From contig DGTC01000068.1 in the NCBI GenBank assembly GCA_002394205.1, positions 127,585 to 191,584 of the forward strand: DNA of 64,000 nucleotides, written 5' to 3'. Numbering within the stretch: the first letter of the stretch is position 1; each line of letters starts with the position of its first letter. Positions 1 through 10,800 of the stretch are shown piece by piece. The translations under genes were made by a program, and so were the position numbers. The notes under the pieces are model-generated. The model was not told the DNA's origin. It was given only the letters and a program-made list of their open reading frames with translations, and did no database searches. Source of the DNA: Lachnospira sp. UBA4346 (GTDB lineage: Bacteria; Bacillota; Clostridia; Lachnospirales; Lachnospiraceae).

Positions 1-2980
1 TCTTTGTAAATACACGTCTTACTGCAACCGGCTTACGTACAATTACTGTAATCGGTTTACTCTCGACTGTATCTCCAAAACTATCTTTAACCTCTACTAA
101 AAACTGCTGATTTCCTGTTTCTGCATTTGTATTCAGAAAATAGCTGCACGAACCATTCGACGACTCTCCACTAATCGGTTCATATTTATTCGTTGCCTTA
201 TTGTACTTTTTAAACAGATATGTATACTTGCCGTCTCCACCTGTTACGCTGGTATTAAATGCAATATAACTACCGATATAATTAATTTTCTTGACAGAAC
301 TTATCGTTGGAGCAATCGGTGATACCTTTTGTACACTCTTTATTTTAAAGCCGTATCCTGTCTTTTTCTGCGGATTATTCATCTGCAACCTGACTGTATC
401 TCCTTTGATAAATACAGTCTGTCCTGCAAGGCTTGCACCTCTGTAATTTCTGTTACTTCCTAATTTTGATACATTAAAGATTGTCAGATACGAATTTTCT
501 GCCAATTCTGTTGTTTCATCAAATGTCACCTGAAGTTTATCCGCACCAGCAAGACGATATTCCCACACATCCAAATGATTATCTGCTACATTATGCTTAC
601 TTTCAAGTTTTGAAAGATTTGTAATCACATAACGGTTATTATCAACAGTTACCTGTGCATTGTCAAATATTTCACTGCCGTCTGTAGCCTTTACGACGAT
701 CGTTGTCGTACCTTTTGATACACCTGTTACTTTACCGTCAGCTGACACCTTTGCAATCGACGGATCCATAGATGTAAATGATAATTTCTTATTACTTGCA
801 TCTGATGGCACAATTGTTGCGCTACTCGGCTCGATTGTCTGTCCGGCTCTGACATGTCCATATCCATAACTTAATGATGTTATCTTTTGTTCTACAAGGA
901 CCTTGCATGATGCCGTTACATCACCAACCGTTACTGTGATAACCGCACTACCTGCTTTCTTTGCAACCACATGTCCGTCTGAATCCACACTTGCAACATC
1001 ATAATTAGACGTTGTCCACACAACTTCATCTGTAAAATTCGCCGGCGTTGCTGTTAATTTCAAATCATTTTCCAATAACACATGATTCTTATCAAGAACC
1101 GCTACCCATTCTTTCTGGTTTAAAGCCGCTGCTACTACCTTTACATCATTTGCCGTAAACTTCATATTATGATTCTTTGCATATTCCTGTGCATACGTTC
1201 CGCTAACACCCGTAATAGTAATTCTGGTTGGATATGAAAAAATATCCTCACCGATTTTCTTGACTGTTCTCGGAATCGTTACACTTGTAAGGCTTGTACA
1301 CTTATTAAAAATGTTATCGCCAATCGACTTCACTCCATATGGAAATTCAATGGATTTGAGCAATATACAGTCTTCAAATGCCTCAGACTCTACATTTTTA
1401 ACGCCTCTTGCCATCGTAATATCCGTAAGATGTTTACAACCTGCAAACATACGATATGAAATATCAGCCGTTCCATTCATAACCACTTTCTTCAGCGGTG
1501 TTCCTTCAAACACACTGCATCCAACTGTTTTGACGCTTTCCGGTATTGTCACTTCTGTAAGTCCGCTATTTTTAAATGCAGCTTCCTCTAATTCCGTTAC
1601 ACTGTCCGGAATGACAATTGTTTTCAATGCTTTATCGTTCTCAAATGCATCCATAGGAATTATCTGCAATGCTTCTGATAACTGAACCATTGACAGTTTC
1701 GCACAATTCTGAAAGACAGCATTATTCATTTCTGTGACATTATTTCCCAGCGTAACGGATGTTAATGCCATATTATTTGCAAATGCTCCATTTCCAATCA
1801 CAACAACGCTGTCCGGAATCGTTACACTCATAAGTCCTGTATTTGCAAATGCGCCATATTCAATGGAAACAACTGTATCCGGAATCGTTACATTTGTTAA
1901 TGTTTTAACACCTGTGAACAGATTCTCTGCAATCTCCGTTGTACCTTCTTCAAAATGAACCGTCGTTAATCCTGAGTCTGCAAACGGTCCCTGTGCATCT
2001 GCATCATACCCGAAAGCCTCACCTTTATCTAACGTCGCCGGAATGGTAATCTCTGTAAGAGCCGTACAGCCTGTAAATACATTTCTGTGCAGTTCCACAA
2101 GCACTTCCGGCAATACCACATCTGTAAGTCCTGCATCATTTAAAAATGCCATCGCTCCAATTTCTACAAGGGAATTACCAAACTGAACATCCTGTAATGA
2201 TGCACAATTGGCAAAAGCTCCTTCCTGAAGCACTGTAACAAAATCAGGAACCGTTACCTTTCTCAATCCAGTACCTGCAAAAGCCCCTTCTCGAATTTCT
2301 TCTACCGTCTCTGGAATGGTAATCTCTGTAAGATTGAAAGCTCCTGCAAACAGATATTGGGGAATGATATTCATTCCGTCATCAAATGTAACTGTCTGTA
2401 ATCCACTGTCTTTAAACGGACCATTTATCTCATCTGTATTCTCATAACCATATGCATCTACTGTCTGTAATGAAAGCGGAATGTGAATCTGCGCAAGTGC
2501 AGTACAACCTGCAAACGCTTCTTTTCCAAGTTCTATTAATCTGTCCGGTAAATGAACATCTGTTAATGCTATATCGCCTGCAAATGCACCTTCTTCGATT
2601 TTTATAATACTATCCGGCAGCGTAACAGAAGTAATCTCTGTATGATCTTTAAATGCTTCTGCTCCGATATATCCTACTTTCAATTCTCCTAATGCACCCG
2701 GAACGACTACATCTTTTGTTTCCGTACCCGTATACTTCTCTACATATGCCATTCCATCTTCTTCATAATATGTGAAGTCTCCCTGCATCTGAGAGTCCTT
2801 ATCTGCACGCAGTTCTTCCGTTACAGATTCCACCTGAAATGGTGCATACGCTCCTTTTTCAGGCTGTGACAGATATTTTGTCGCAGCACTTACCGAAGCG
2901 ATATCCATTGCCCCCATCTCACAGGTCATAATGACTGCAAGACACGCACTGACTGATGATTTCACAATTCGTTTTTTCAT
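1..2980 (-). CDS. BspA-like LRR_5 surface protein with Big_2 and CUB-like domains (3' end outside window)
   Basis: Secreted cell-surface adhesin-type protein; 993 codons are visible and the C terminus lies beyond the left edge. A signal peptide (MKKRIVKSSVSACLAV..., about residues 1-35) is followed by many LRR_5/BspA-type leucine-rich repeats (about 87-595; recurring IPxSV, AFxxCxxL patterns). Two bacterial Ig-like Big_2 domains follow (about 627-775, with the AKVSADGKVTGVSKGT signature). A CUB-like stretch comes next (about 785-880, LTIFNVSKL and GDTVRLQM), then one Ig-like repeat with a GGDGKYTYLFKKYN core, which is also found in the two neighbouring LRR proteins. The start follows a GGAGAGAAGG ribosome site. 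The role in adhesion or ligand binding is inferred from the family; the ligand is unknown. Confidence 0.88.
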   Translation of the reverse strand, partial: MKKRIVKSSVSACLAVIMTCEMGAMDIASVSAATKYLSQPEKGAYAPFQVESVTEELRADKDSQMQGDFTYYEEDGMAYVEKYTGTETKDVVVPGALGELKVGYIGAEAFKDHTEITSVTLPDSIIKIEEGAFAGDIALTDVHLPDRLIELGKEAFAGCTALAQIHIPLSLQTVDAYGYENTDEINGPFKDSGLQTVTFDDGMNIIPQYLFAGAFNLTEITIPETVEEIREGAFAGTGLRKVTVPDFVTVLQEGAFANCASLQDVQFGNSLVEIGAMAFLNDAGLTDVVLPEVLVELHRNVFTGCTALTEITIPATLDKGEAFGYDADAQGPFADSGLTTVHFEEGTTEIAENLFTGVKTLTNVTIPDTVVSIEYGAFANTGLMSVTIPDSVVVIGNGAFANNMALTSVTLGNNVTEMNNAVFQNCAKLSMVQLSEALQIIPMDAFENDKALKTIVIPDSVTELEEAAFKNSGLTEVTIPESVKTVGCSVFEGTPLKKVVMNGTADISYRMFAGCKHLTDITMARGVKNVESEAFEDCILLKSIEFPYGVKSIGDNIFNKCTSLTSVTIPRTVKKIGEDIFSYPTRITITGVSGTYAQEYAKNHNMKFTANDVKVVAAALNQKEWVAVLDKNHVLLENDLKLTATPANFTDEVVWTTSNYDVASVDSDGHVVAKKAGSAVITVTVGDVTASCKVLVEQKITSLSYGYGHVRAGQTIEPSSATIVPSDASNKKLSFTSMDPSIAKVSADGKVTGVSKGTTTIVVKATDGSEIFDNAQVTVDNNRYVITNLSKLESKHNVADNHLDVWEYRLAGADKLQVTFDETTELAENSYLTIFNVSKLGSNRNYRGASLAGQTVFIKGDTVRLQMNNPQKKTGYGFKIKSVQKVSPIAPTISSVKKINYIGSYIAFNTSVTGGDGKYTYLFKKYNKATNKYEPISGESSNGSCSYFLNTNAETGNQQFLVEVKDSFGDTVESKPITVIVRKPVAVRRVFTK

Positions 2981-3025
2981 CCTTCTCTCCTCTTTCCATT
3001 TGTGCCTTTTTTGGCTTTGTCCTTA

Positions 3026-3054
3026 ATCGTATCATAATTTAAAAACGATGTCAC
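3026..3054 (-). promoter_or_regulatory. Candidate sigma-A promoter of the first LRR gene
   Basis: On the minus strand GTGACA and TACGAT are separated by 17 bases, 5 of 6 and 4 of 6 matches to consensus. The transcript would begin about 40 bases before the ATG at 2980. It lies downstream of the terminator of the preceding LRR gene. Confidence 0.5.
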
Positions 3055-3085
3055 TATACAAAACGGTATAATTTGAAATTTTCAA

Positions 3086-3139
3086 ATAAAAAAGAAGAGT
3101 TGATAATCTTAACCTTCCTTTTCGATTACCAACCCTTCT
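3086..3139 (-). terminator. Rho-independent terminator of the 1500-residue LRR gene
   Basis: A 16-base arm at 3124-3139 pairs with 3093-3108 (AGAAGGGTTGGTAATC against GATTATCAACTCTTCT, with G-T wobbles) and is followed on the minus strand by a T run. It sits about 40 bases after the stop codon of the gene ending at 3179. Confidence 0.8.
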
Positions 3140-3178
3140 AAATTCAATTGTTAAACATTTAACACGACATCCGTCCGA

Positions 3179-6100
3179 TTATTTTGTAACCTTGATACCA
3201 TATGCTGAACTTCTAATAACTGTTCCCTTGTTATCCCTGATATCTACATAGACATGTCTTGCGCCTGAACCACCTGCTGTCCATACATACTTATTAGAAG
3301 TGCTGTATGACTTTAATTCCGCCCAGTTACCAGTTGTTGGATTCTTTAATAAGAATCTGTACTGATATCCGCCGGCACCACCGGTTGCTGTTGCTGTAAG
3401 TGTAACCTTAGAACCTGCTTTGGCTGTTGTTGCACTCGCCTTTATGCCCGCTGTTAATTTTGCAGATGCTGCCTTTACAGTCACGCCACATGCTGCACTT
3501 CTTGTTACTGTTCCGTTGCTGTCTTTTACATCTACAAGAAGATGTCTTGCACCACTGCCAGCTGCTGTCCAAGTATATGAATTTACAGTACTGTAATTCT
3601 TTAATACAACAATATTGCCTGTTGTTGGATTCTTTAATAAGAATCTATACTGATAGCTTCCAGAGCCACCCGTTGCTGCTGCTTTCACAGTTACTTTGCT
3701 GCCAGCTGTCGCCTTTGATGTACTTGCTGTAATCTTCACTGTCGGCTTAGATACTGCTGCTGTTGTATTTACTACAACCGCTGTGCTTCTTGTTACCTGT
3801 CCCTTACTGTCCTTTACATCTACATATACATTTCTCTTACCGCTTCCTGCAGCCTTCCATGTATACGTACTTGCTGTACTATAATCTTTCAATACTGCAA
3901 AATTACCTGTTGTTGGATTCTGTAATAAGAACTTATACTGGTAACTTCCACTGCCATCAGATGCCTTTGCCGTAAACTTTACAGATGTTCCTGCTGTTAC
4001 ATTTGTTGCACTCGCTGTCAGACTTGCCTTCGGCTTTAATGTACCTATACCTACAGAAAGTGCTGAACTTCTTGCTGTCTTGCCATTGCCGTCCTTCACA
4101 TCTACATAAATCTGACGTGCACTTGTTCCTGCAATCTTCCATGTGTACGTATTTGATATGCCATAATCCTGCAACAATGTCCATTTCTTTGTTGCTGGTG
4201 TATACATAACGAACTTGTACTGATATTTACCATTGCCGCCTGCACCTGTACCTGTTACTTTCACACCACCAATAACTGTTGCCATCTTTGCTGATACAGA
4301 TACTTTTTCATTGACACTGACTCTAATATCAGAACTCTTAACAATCTGACCTTTCTTATCCTTAACACGTACGTAAACTCTTCTGTCCCCAGCTGTCTGT
4401 GGTGTCCAGTTGATTGTACTTGCAGTACTATAATCTTTGACATATTCATTCTTATTGTTTTTAATATTAAACACAACAAACTGATATGTATAACCGCCTT
4501 CGCCACCTCCGGCTGATGCTACTATCTTAATTGCAGAACCTACATCGCCTTTCGTTGTGTTCGTACGCAATGAACTTCTAAGTGGTTCTACATTGACATT
4601 CTTTAACACACCACTTCTTACAATCTTACCGTTGCCATCTCTAACATCTATATAGAACTGTCTGACTCCACCGGTTGTTGCCTTCCATGTAAATCCACCT
4701 GTTGCCTGATAGCTCTCTACTTCTTTCCACTTCTTTGTTGTTTCATTATATTCTACCAGTCTGTACATATAATTTCCTGTACCGCCTGTTGCATTTGCTT
4801 CAATACTGACAACATCACCTGTTACCGTATTCACTGCACTCTGTTTTGCAACAACCGCAAGTGGCTGTGTCACAGCTTTAAACGCAAAATTATTGTCTAC
4901 TGCAAATGTTTCTGCTGCAGAACCCTTTACACTTACAATCTGAAAACCGTCTCTTACATATTGTTCATCTAATTCAAAAGCCCGGTCACTAATCCCTGCA
5001 ATCGTACCTGCCAATACAACCTTTTTCAACGCTGGTGTATTCTTAAATGCACAATACTCAATATTCTGATTGTTATAACTATAACCGCCTTCCTCCCAGT
5101 AGACCGTTTCTAATGATTTACATTCTTCAAATGCAGATCTCTGAATTCGTGTATAATTTCCAGGAATAGAAATCGTCTTCAATGCACTACAATTATAGAA
5201 CAATCCTTCTGAAATGACACAGTCTTCAATTCCCTTCGCAATCAGTACATCTGTCAATGCACTACAATTTGAAAATGCATAATAATCTACCTTTGTAAGT
5301 GTTGCCGGCAATATAATGGATTTTAAACTTGTACAATTCTCAAATGCATTATGTCCGATACTTGTCAAACCTTCCTGCAAACGAATATTTGTAAGGTTGC
5401 CGCATCCTTTAAATGCATACTCTCCAATTTTTTCTAAAGAACTTGTCACAGATACCGTCTTTAAATTCTTACAATTGCTAAATGCATAATTGCCAATCTG
5501 CTGATCTGCATAATCAAATAAGCCTTTCTGAATCGTTACCGCTGTCAACGAAGCACAGTCTGAAAATGCACTATTATAGATTCTGTTATAATTTCCCGGA
5601 ATGACAATTGATGTTAATGAATTACATTCTTTAAATGTCTCATAACCAATCATTGCTTCTATCTTGCCGGTCTTCATTGTAACCTTTTCTAATGCATCAC
5701 AATTTTCAAACACACCTGTATCCCATGAACTTGTTGATCCAATGCGTTCTACGGTTGATGGAATAGCTACACTCTTGAGTGCATCACAGTTATAAAATGC
5801 ACCCTGATTCAGAGTCGTTACGCCTTCCGGAATCGTAAGTGATGTAATTCCTGTACTTGCAAATGCGGAAGAACCAATAGACTGTAATCCTGCTCCAAAA
5901 GTTACTGTTGTAAGGGCACTACACTCTGAAAATGCATTATCTCCAATCGAATGAGAATACTTATCCGAACCTGAATACGTCATTGTCTTTAATGCCTTAC
6001 ATCCCTGAAATGCTTCTTTATAAATTTCTGCATAGTTACCTGGAATGGTAATTGCTGTTAATGAAACACACCCTGCAAATGTCTTGCAGCCAATAAATGC

Positions 6101-7681
6101 CTCTTCTTTACCTGCTTTGATTGTTACAGTCTTTAAAGAACCACATCCCTCAAATGCACCTGAGTACCAGCTGCTATCCGAACCCAGACTCTTCAAGGTC
6201 GATGGAAGTGAAACTGTCTGTAAAGAATCACACTTATAAAATGCACTATTCCCTACCGATTCTGTACCTTCCGGAACCGTAACACTTGTCAGCTTATCGC
6301 AATCTTGAAATGCACTTATACCGATATTCTTCATTGTCGTTGGCAATGTGAAATTCGTTAATGCAGATGCTCCGGAAAATGCTGATTCTCCGATAGATGT
6401 TAAGCCTGTACCAAATGTAATCGTTGTCAATGCTTTACAATTAATAAATGCATTTTTATGGATTTCATGACTAATCTTTGCAACGGATGGGCTATATGCC
6501 ATTGTTTTTAAGGAATTACATCCGTCAAATGCAGAGTTTCCAATATATTTATAATTGCCTGGCACTGTAATCGCTGTTAATGCTTTACACCCCTGAAAGG
6601 TATTTGGTCCAATATAAGATTCTTTTGTACCTGCCTTCATTGTAACAGTCTTTAATCCAATACAATTTGCAAATACACCGCCATCCCATGTGTTCTCGCT
6701 TCCAAGTGCAGTCAGCGTTGACGGAAGTGACACACTGCTAAGTGTCTTACAACTAGCAAATGCACTTGATGCAACACTTGTAACACCTTCCGGTATCGCG
6801 ATTTTCTGCAAGAACGTACAATTTTCAAATGCAGATGATCCAATTGTACGAAGTGATGTAGAAAGTGTCACTGTTATCAATGTCTTACAACCCTGAAATG
6901 CATTGTTATAAATGTTCTGCTCATACTTTTCAGACCCCTGATAATTCACTGTCGTCAATGATACGCAGTCTTCAAATGCAGATCTGTGAATGGTTGTATA
7001 ATTTGCCGGAATCGTAATACTCTTTAATGACTTACATCCATAAAATGCCCTATAACCAATATAAGCTTCCTTATTGCCTGCCTGAATCGTTACACTTTTT
7101 AATGCAATACAATTCTGGAATGCTCCGATGCCCCAACTATTCGTCGAACCAACCGATGTTACCGTTGAAGGAATCGTAACCGCTGTCAGCTTATTATTTC
7201 CATCAAATGCTCCTTCACTAATTGCAGTTACAGTATTATCTCCAATCTTAGATGGAATTACAACTGTTGACGCACTTCCCTTATATCCTGTGATTGTAAC
7301 TGTTCTCTGACTCTGATTTGTTGTATATTCAAAGTCTGATGCCGGTGTTGCTGCGCCATCCGCCTTCGCTTCTTCTGCTTCTTCCGTAACAACCTGCGGT
7401 TCTTCTACAGCAGTTGTCTGAACTCCCCTCGCTTCTGTAACAGCTTCCTGTTTCTGAATCTGTGTTGTTGCCACAACTTCTTTCTGTGCTGTAGATTCTG
7501 TTACAGCCTGTGTCTGTTGTTCTGCTACAGCCTCTGTCTCCACTTCCGTTGTCGTTTCAGCCGCTTTCTGTTCTGTCACTGCTGCTACATTCTGATACGC
7601 ATCTGCTGCCATAATCTGTGTAACCGACACATCTGTGGCAACCATACCGACTTCCATTGCAACAGTAAGACCTAATGCCAC
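3179..7681 (-). CDS. Giant BspA-like LRR_5 surface protein with six C-terminal Ig-like repeats; signal peptide interrupted by an in-frame stop
   Basis: The open frame of 1500 codons starts at a GTG (7681). It contains a Thr/Glu/Val/Gln-rich linker (about 30-105), a very long LRR_5 array (about 112-905; repeated AFxxCxxLxxVxxP and NxWDxGxFENC variants) and six Ig-like repeats of about 92 residues (940-1500; core GGSGSYQYRFLLKNPTTGN and YVDVKDxxGxxTRSxA). The GTG lies inside what should be the hydrophobic signal core and has no well-placed ribosome site. Extending upstream gives an ideal N-region from an ATG at 7726, but an in-frame TAA at 7702-7700 separates the two. The gene is therefore either a pseudogene, a sequencing error, or reinitiates at a rare start. 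No -35/-10 pair is evident upstream. Family role: surface adhesion. Confidence 0.72.
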   Translation of the reverse strand: MALGLTVAMEVGMVATDVSVTQIMAADAYQNVAAVTEQKAAETTTEVETEAVAEQQTQAVTESTAQKEVVATTQIQKQEAVTEARGVQTTAVEEPQVVTEEAEEAKADGAATPASDFEYTTNQSQRTVTITGYKGSASTVVIPSKIGDNTVTAISEGAFDGNNKLTAVTIPSTVTSVGSTNSWGIGAFQNCIALKSVTIQAGNKEAYIGYRAFYGCKSLKSITIPANYTTIHRSAFEDCVSLTTVNYQGSEKYEQNIYNNAFQGCKTLITVTLSTSLRTIGSSAFENCTFLQKIAIPEGVTSVASSAFASCKTLSSVSLPSTLTALGSENTWDGGVFANCIGLKTVTMKAGTKESYIGPNTFQGCKALTAITVPGNYKYIGNSAFDGCNSLKTMAYSPSVAKISHEIHKNAFINCKALTTITFGTGLTSIGESAFSGASALTNFTLPTTMKNIGISAFQDCDKLTSVTVPEGTESVGNSAFYKCDSLQTVSLPSTLKSLGSDSSWYSGAFEGCGSLKTVTIKAGKEEAFIGCKTFAGCVSLTAITIPGNYAEIYKEAFQGCKALKTMTYSGSDKYSHSIGDNAFSECSALTTVTFGAGLQSIGSSAFASTGITSLTIPEGVTTLNQGAFYNCDALKSVAIPSTVERIGSTSSWDTGVFENCDALEKVTMKTGKIEAMIGYETFKECNSLTSIVIPGNYNRIYNSAFSDCASLTAVTIQKGLFDYADQQIGNYAFSNCKNLKTVSVTSSLEKIGEYAFKGCGNLTNIRLQEGLTSIGHNAFENCTSLKSIILPATLTKVDYYAFSNCSALTDVLIAKGIEDCVISEGLFYNCSALKTISIPGNYTRIQRSAFEECKSLETVYWEEGGYSYNNQNIEYCAFKNTPALKKVVLAGTIAGISDRAFELDEQYVRDGFQIVSVKGSAAETFAVDNNFAFKAVTQPLAVVAKQSAVNTVTGDVVSIEANATGGTGNYMYRLVEYNETTKKWKEVESYQATGGFTWKATTGGVRQFYIDVRDGNGKIVRSGVLKNVNVEPLRSSLRTNTTKGDVGSAIKIVASAGGGEGGYTYQFVVFNIKNNKNEYVKDYSTASTINWTPQTAGDRRVYVRVKDKKGQIVKSSDIRVSVNEKVSVSAKMATVIGGVKVTGTGAGGNGKYQYKFVMYTPATKKWTLLQDYGISNTYTWKIAGTSARQIYVDVKDGNGKTARSSALSVGIGTLKPKASLTASATNVTAGTSVKFTAKASDGSGSYQYKFLLQNPTTGNFAVLKDYSTASTYTWKAAGSGKRNVYVDVKDSKGQVTRSTAVVVNTTAAVSKPTVKITASTSKATAGSKVTVKAAATGGSGSYQYRFLLKNPTTGNIVVLKNYSTVNSYTWTAAGSGARHLLVDVKDSNGTVTRSAACGVTVKAASAKLTAGIKASATTAKAGSKVTLTATATGGAGGYQYRFLLKNPTTGNWAELKSYSTSNKYVWTAGGSGARHVYVDIRDNKGTVIRSSAYGIKVTK
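3459..3536 (-). repeat. 78-bp tract identical to 8134-8211 (copy in the middle LRR gene)
   Basis: Base-by-base reading shows 78 identical bases in the Ig-like repeat regions of two neighbouring LRR genes. Identity ends abruptly after TCTACA on the plus strand (AGAAG here, TATAC in the other copy), which suggests recent exchange between the copies. Confidence 0.9.
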
Positions 7682-7699
7682 TGCACTTGTGATTTTTTG

Positions 7700-7726
7700 T
7701 TACCTCTTTCCTATATTTCTATTCAT
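7700..7726 (-). other. Severed N-region of the signal peptide (ATG to in-frame TAA)
   Basis: ATG at 7726 starts eight codons encoding MNRNIGKR and then TAA. The same frame continues as QKITSAVALGLTVAMEVG, an ordinary signal-peptide core. An AGGA ribosome site lies six bases before the ATG. Without the stop this would be a normal Sec signal peptide like those of the two flanking LRR proteins. Confidence 0.75.
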
Positions 7727-7765
7727 GAAATATCCTGTCTGTTGCGATTGAACGGTATTGCATAA

Positions 7766-7819
7766 CAATAAAAACAGAAAGATGACCTCTTAATTGTATA
7801 AGAATCACCTTTCTGTTTT
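7766..7819 (-). terminator. Rho-independent terminator of the 1389-residue LRR gene
   Basis: Fifteen-base arms at 7805-7819 and 7771-7785 (AAAACAGAAAGGTGA against TCATCTTTCTGTTTT, one wobble) form a hairpin that ends in a T-rich tail on the minus strand, 20 bases after the stop at 7839. Confidence 0.8.
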
Positions 7820-7838
7820 ATATCATTTATTTTTATAA

Positions 7839-10800
7839 TTATTTAGAAACAATCTTTGTCTGAACAGTAATACCATACGCTGCACTTCTTACTATAGTTC
7901 CGCTGCTATCTTTAACATCTACATATACATGTCTCGCTCCGCTTCCGCCTGCTGTCCATACATATGTATTGCTTGTACTGTATTCCTTTAAGACTGCCCA
8001 CTTACCTGTCTGTGGATTCTTTAATAAGAATCTGTACTGATACTTGCCACTTCCGCCTGCTGCTGTCGCTGTCAGTGTTACCTTTGAGCCTGCTGCTGCG
8101 CTTGATACACTTCCCTTAATCTTTACAGTCGGCTTTGCAGATGCTGCCTTTACAGTCACGCCACATGCTGCACTTCTTGTTACTGTTCCGTTGCTGTCTT
8201 TTACATCTACATATACATGTCTTGCGCCTGAACCGCCTGCTGTCCATGTATATGTATTGCTTGTACTGTATTCCTTTAAGACTGCCCACTTGCCTGTCTG
8301 TGGATTCTTTAATAAGAATCTGTACTGATACTTGCCGCTTCCACTTGCTGCTTTTGCTGTAAATGTTACTTTTGAACCTACAACTGCGCTTGTTGTGCTG
8401 CTCTTTACTGTAACTGTCGGTTTTGCAATTGTGTTCACTGCCACTGCTGCACTTCTAGTTACGACTCCATTTGCATCCTTCACATCTACATAAACACGCT
8501 TCTTGCCATTACCTGCTGCTGTCCATACATATGTATTGCTTGCACTGTATTCTTTTAATACACTCCAATTGCCTGTGGTCGGATTCTGTAAAAGATATCT
8601 GTACTGATACTTTGCTTTACCGGCTGATGCCTTTGCTGTAATCTGTACCTTATCTCCAGCCTTTACGCTTGCTTTATTAACAGATACTGTTACCTTCGGC
8701 TTCATATTTCCAATACCAATTGCTACAGCCTCACTTCTGACAACTCTTCCTGCAGAATCCTTTACGTTTACATAAACTCTTCTTGTACCTGTTCCGGCAA
8801 GTGTCCATGCAACTGTATTCTTCGTTGTATAATTACACAACTGTACTGTCTTTTGTGTTGCAGGATTATACATCATGAACTGATACTGATATCCGCTTCC
8901 GCCTGTTGCTCTTGCTGTAAATGTTGCAGTCTTTGCATTCTGGCTTACTGAAATTGTCGCACCTAATACTTCTTTTACATGTACAGTAAATGCTTTCTTT
9001 ACATTAGAACCATCCGTCGCTGCTGCTGTTACTGTCGCTGTACCAGCCTTAACACCTGTAACCTTACCATTGGCATCTACGCGTACTATGTTTGCATTAG
9101 ATGTTGTCCACTTCAATGTCTTGTTTGATGTATCATTTGGCTTTGCTTCCGCTTTAATCTGATATGTCTGCTTCTGGTTAATTGAAAATTCTGATGGATA
9201 TCCTGAAATCCATTCAGCCTTCTGAATAACTGTGAGTCTACAAGTTGCTGTACGACTTCCAACCTTCACTTTAATATCAACCGTTCCGCCCTTCTTCGCT
9301 GTCACAAGACCATGTGCATCTACTGTTGCAATTTCAGGATCTGATGATGACCATGTCATTACATCTGTAAATGTTACCGGTTCTACAATAGAAGATAACT
9401 GAATCTTGTCGCCCTTGTTCACTCTGGCTGTCGTCTTGTCAATTTTAACAGATGTTGCCTTTACCGTCTTATTGACAAACTCAATGTCATTTTCATTTGC
9501 AAATGTTTCTGCATAAGTACCCTTTACACCCGTAAGTGTCATACGAAATGTATATGTAAATGCATCACTTGCAATTTCTGTTACTGTTCTTGGTACGGTA
9601 ACAGCTGTCAGCTTATTACACAATGCAAATGCTTCTTTTTCAACCTTTTCTGTTCCACTATATAAGATTGCTGTCGTAATTTCGGTACAGTTATAAAATG
9701 CACGATATGGAATCACTGCAAGATTCTTACTCATGACGACTCTGCCTAAATCTTCACAATCTGAAAATACTTCCTGTCCGAGCTTTGTCAGCTTATCCGG
9801 AAGAACTACCTGTGTTAAACCACTTCCCTGAAATGCACACTTTCCAATTTCTGTAACAGTTGCAGGGATTGCAATACTCTTTAAGCTCTCTGTTCCCGCA
9901 AATGTATACTTTTCAATCTCTGTAATCTTACCTGGTAAATTCACAGATGTCAGCGATGAACAATCACGGAATGCACTCTCTCCGATTGTACGAACATTCT
10001 TTCCAATCGTCACCTTTGTTAATGCAGAACAAGCATTGAATGAACTTGCTCCAATCTCTGTTACCGTATCCGGAATCGCTACCGCCTTTAAATGATCTGC
10101 ACCTGCAAATAAATGATCTAAAATCTTTGTCATTCCGGCTTCAAATGTTACCGTTTCAAGACCACTCTTTTCAAATGGTCCATCTGTATAATTAATGAAA
10201 TTATACCGTACATTTGCCTCTTCTAAAGACTTTGGTATTGCAATTGTCTTAAGACTTGTACATCTTGCAAACGCACGTCTTTCTAACGTTTTAATGCTTG
10301 CCGGCAATTTTACACCCGTAAGACTTGTACATCCTGAAAATGCATATTCATCAATCTTTGTGATTTTATCCGAGAAGTTTACGGTCTTTAATCCTGTACA
10401 ACCTGCGAATGCACCTTCTCCTACTGATTTTACTGTCGCCGGTAATGTAATGGTCTGGATATTGGCTGCTCCTGCAAATAAATGTGGTGCAATTCGGTAT
10501 GTACCTGCTTCAAACTGTACCGTCTTTAATCCGGAGTTCTCAAACGGACCATCTTCATAGTTTTCAAGATCACAATTTACATGACCTGTTTCAAGACTCG
10601 CCGGAATTGTAATACTTGTTAAGGCTTTACATTTTGAGAAGGCTTGTCTGCCAAGGTCTCGCAGATTCTTTGATAACTTCACACCTGTAAGCACTGTACA
10701 TCCTGAAAACGCTGCTTCTTCAATCGTCTGTACGTTATCAGACATATTCACTGTCTTTAATGCACTACAATCCTTGAATGAACCTGTCTCAATCGTCTTG

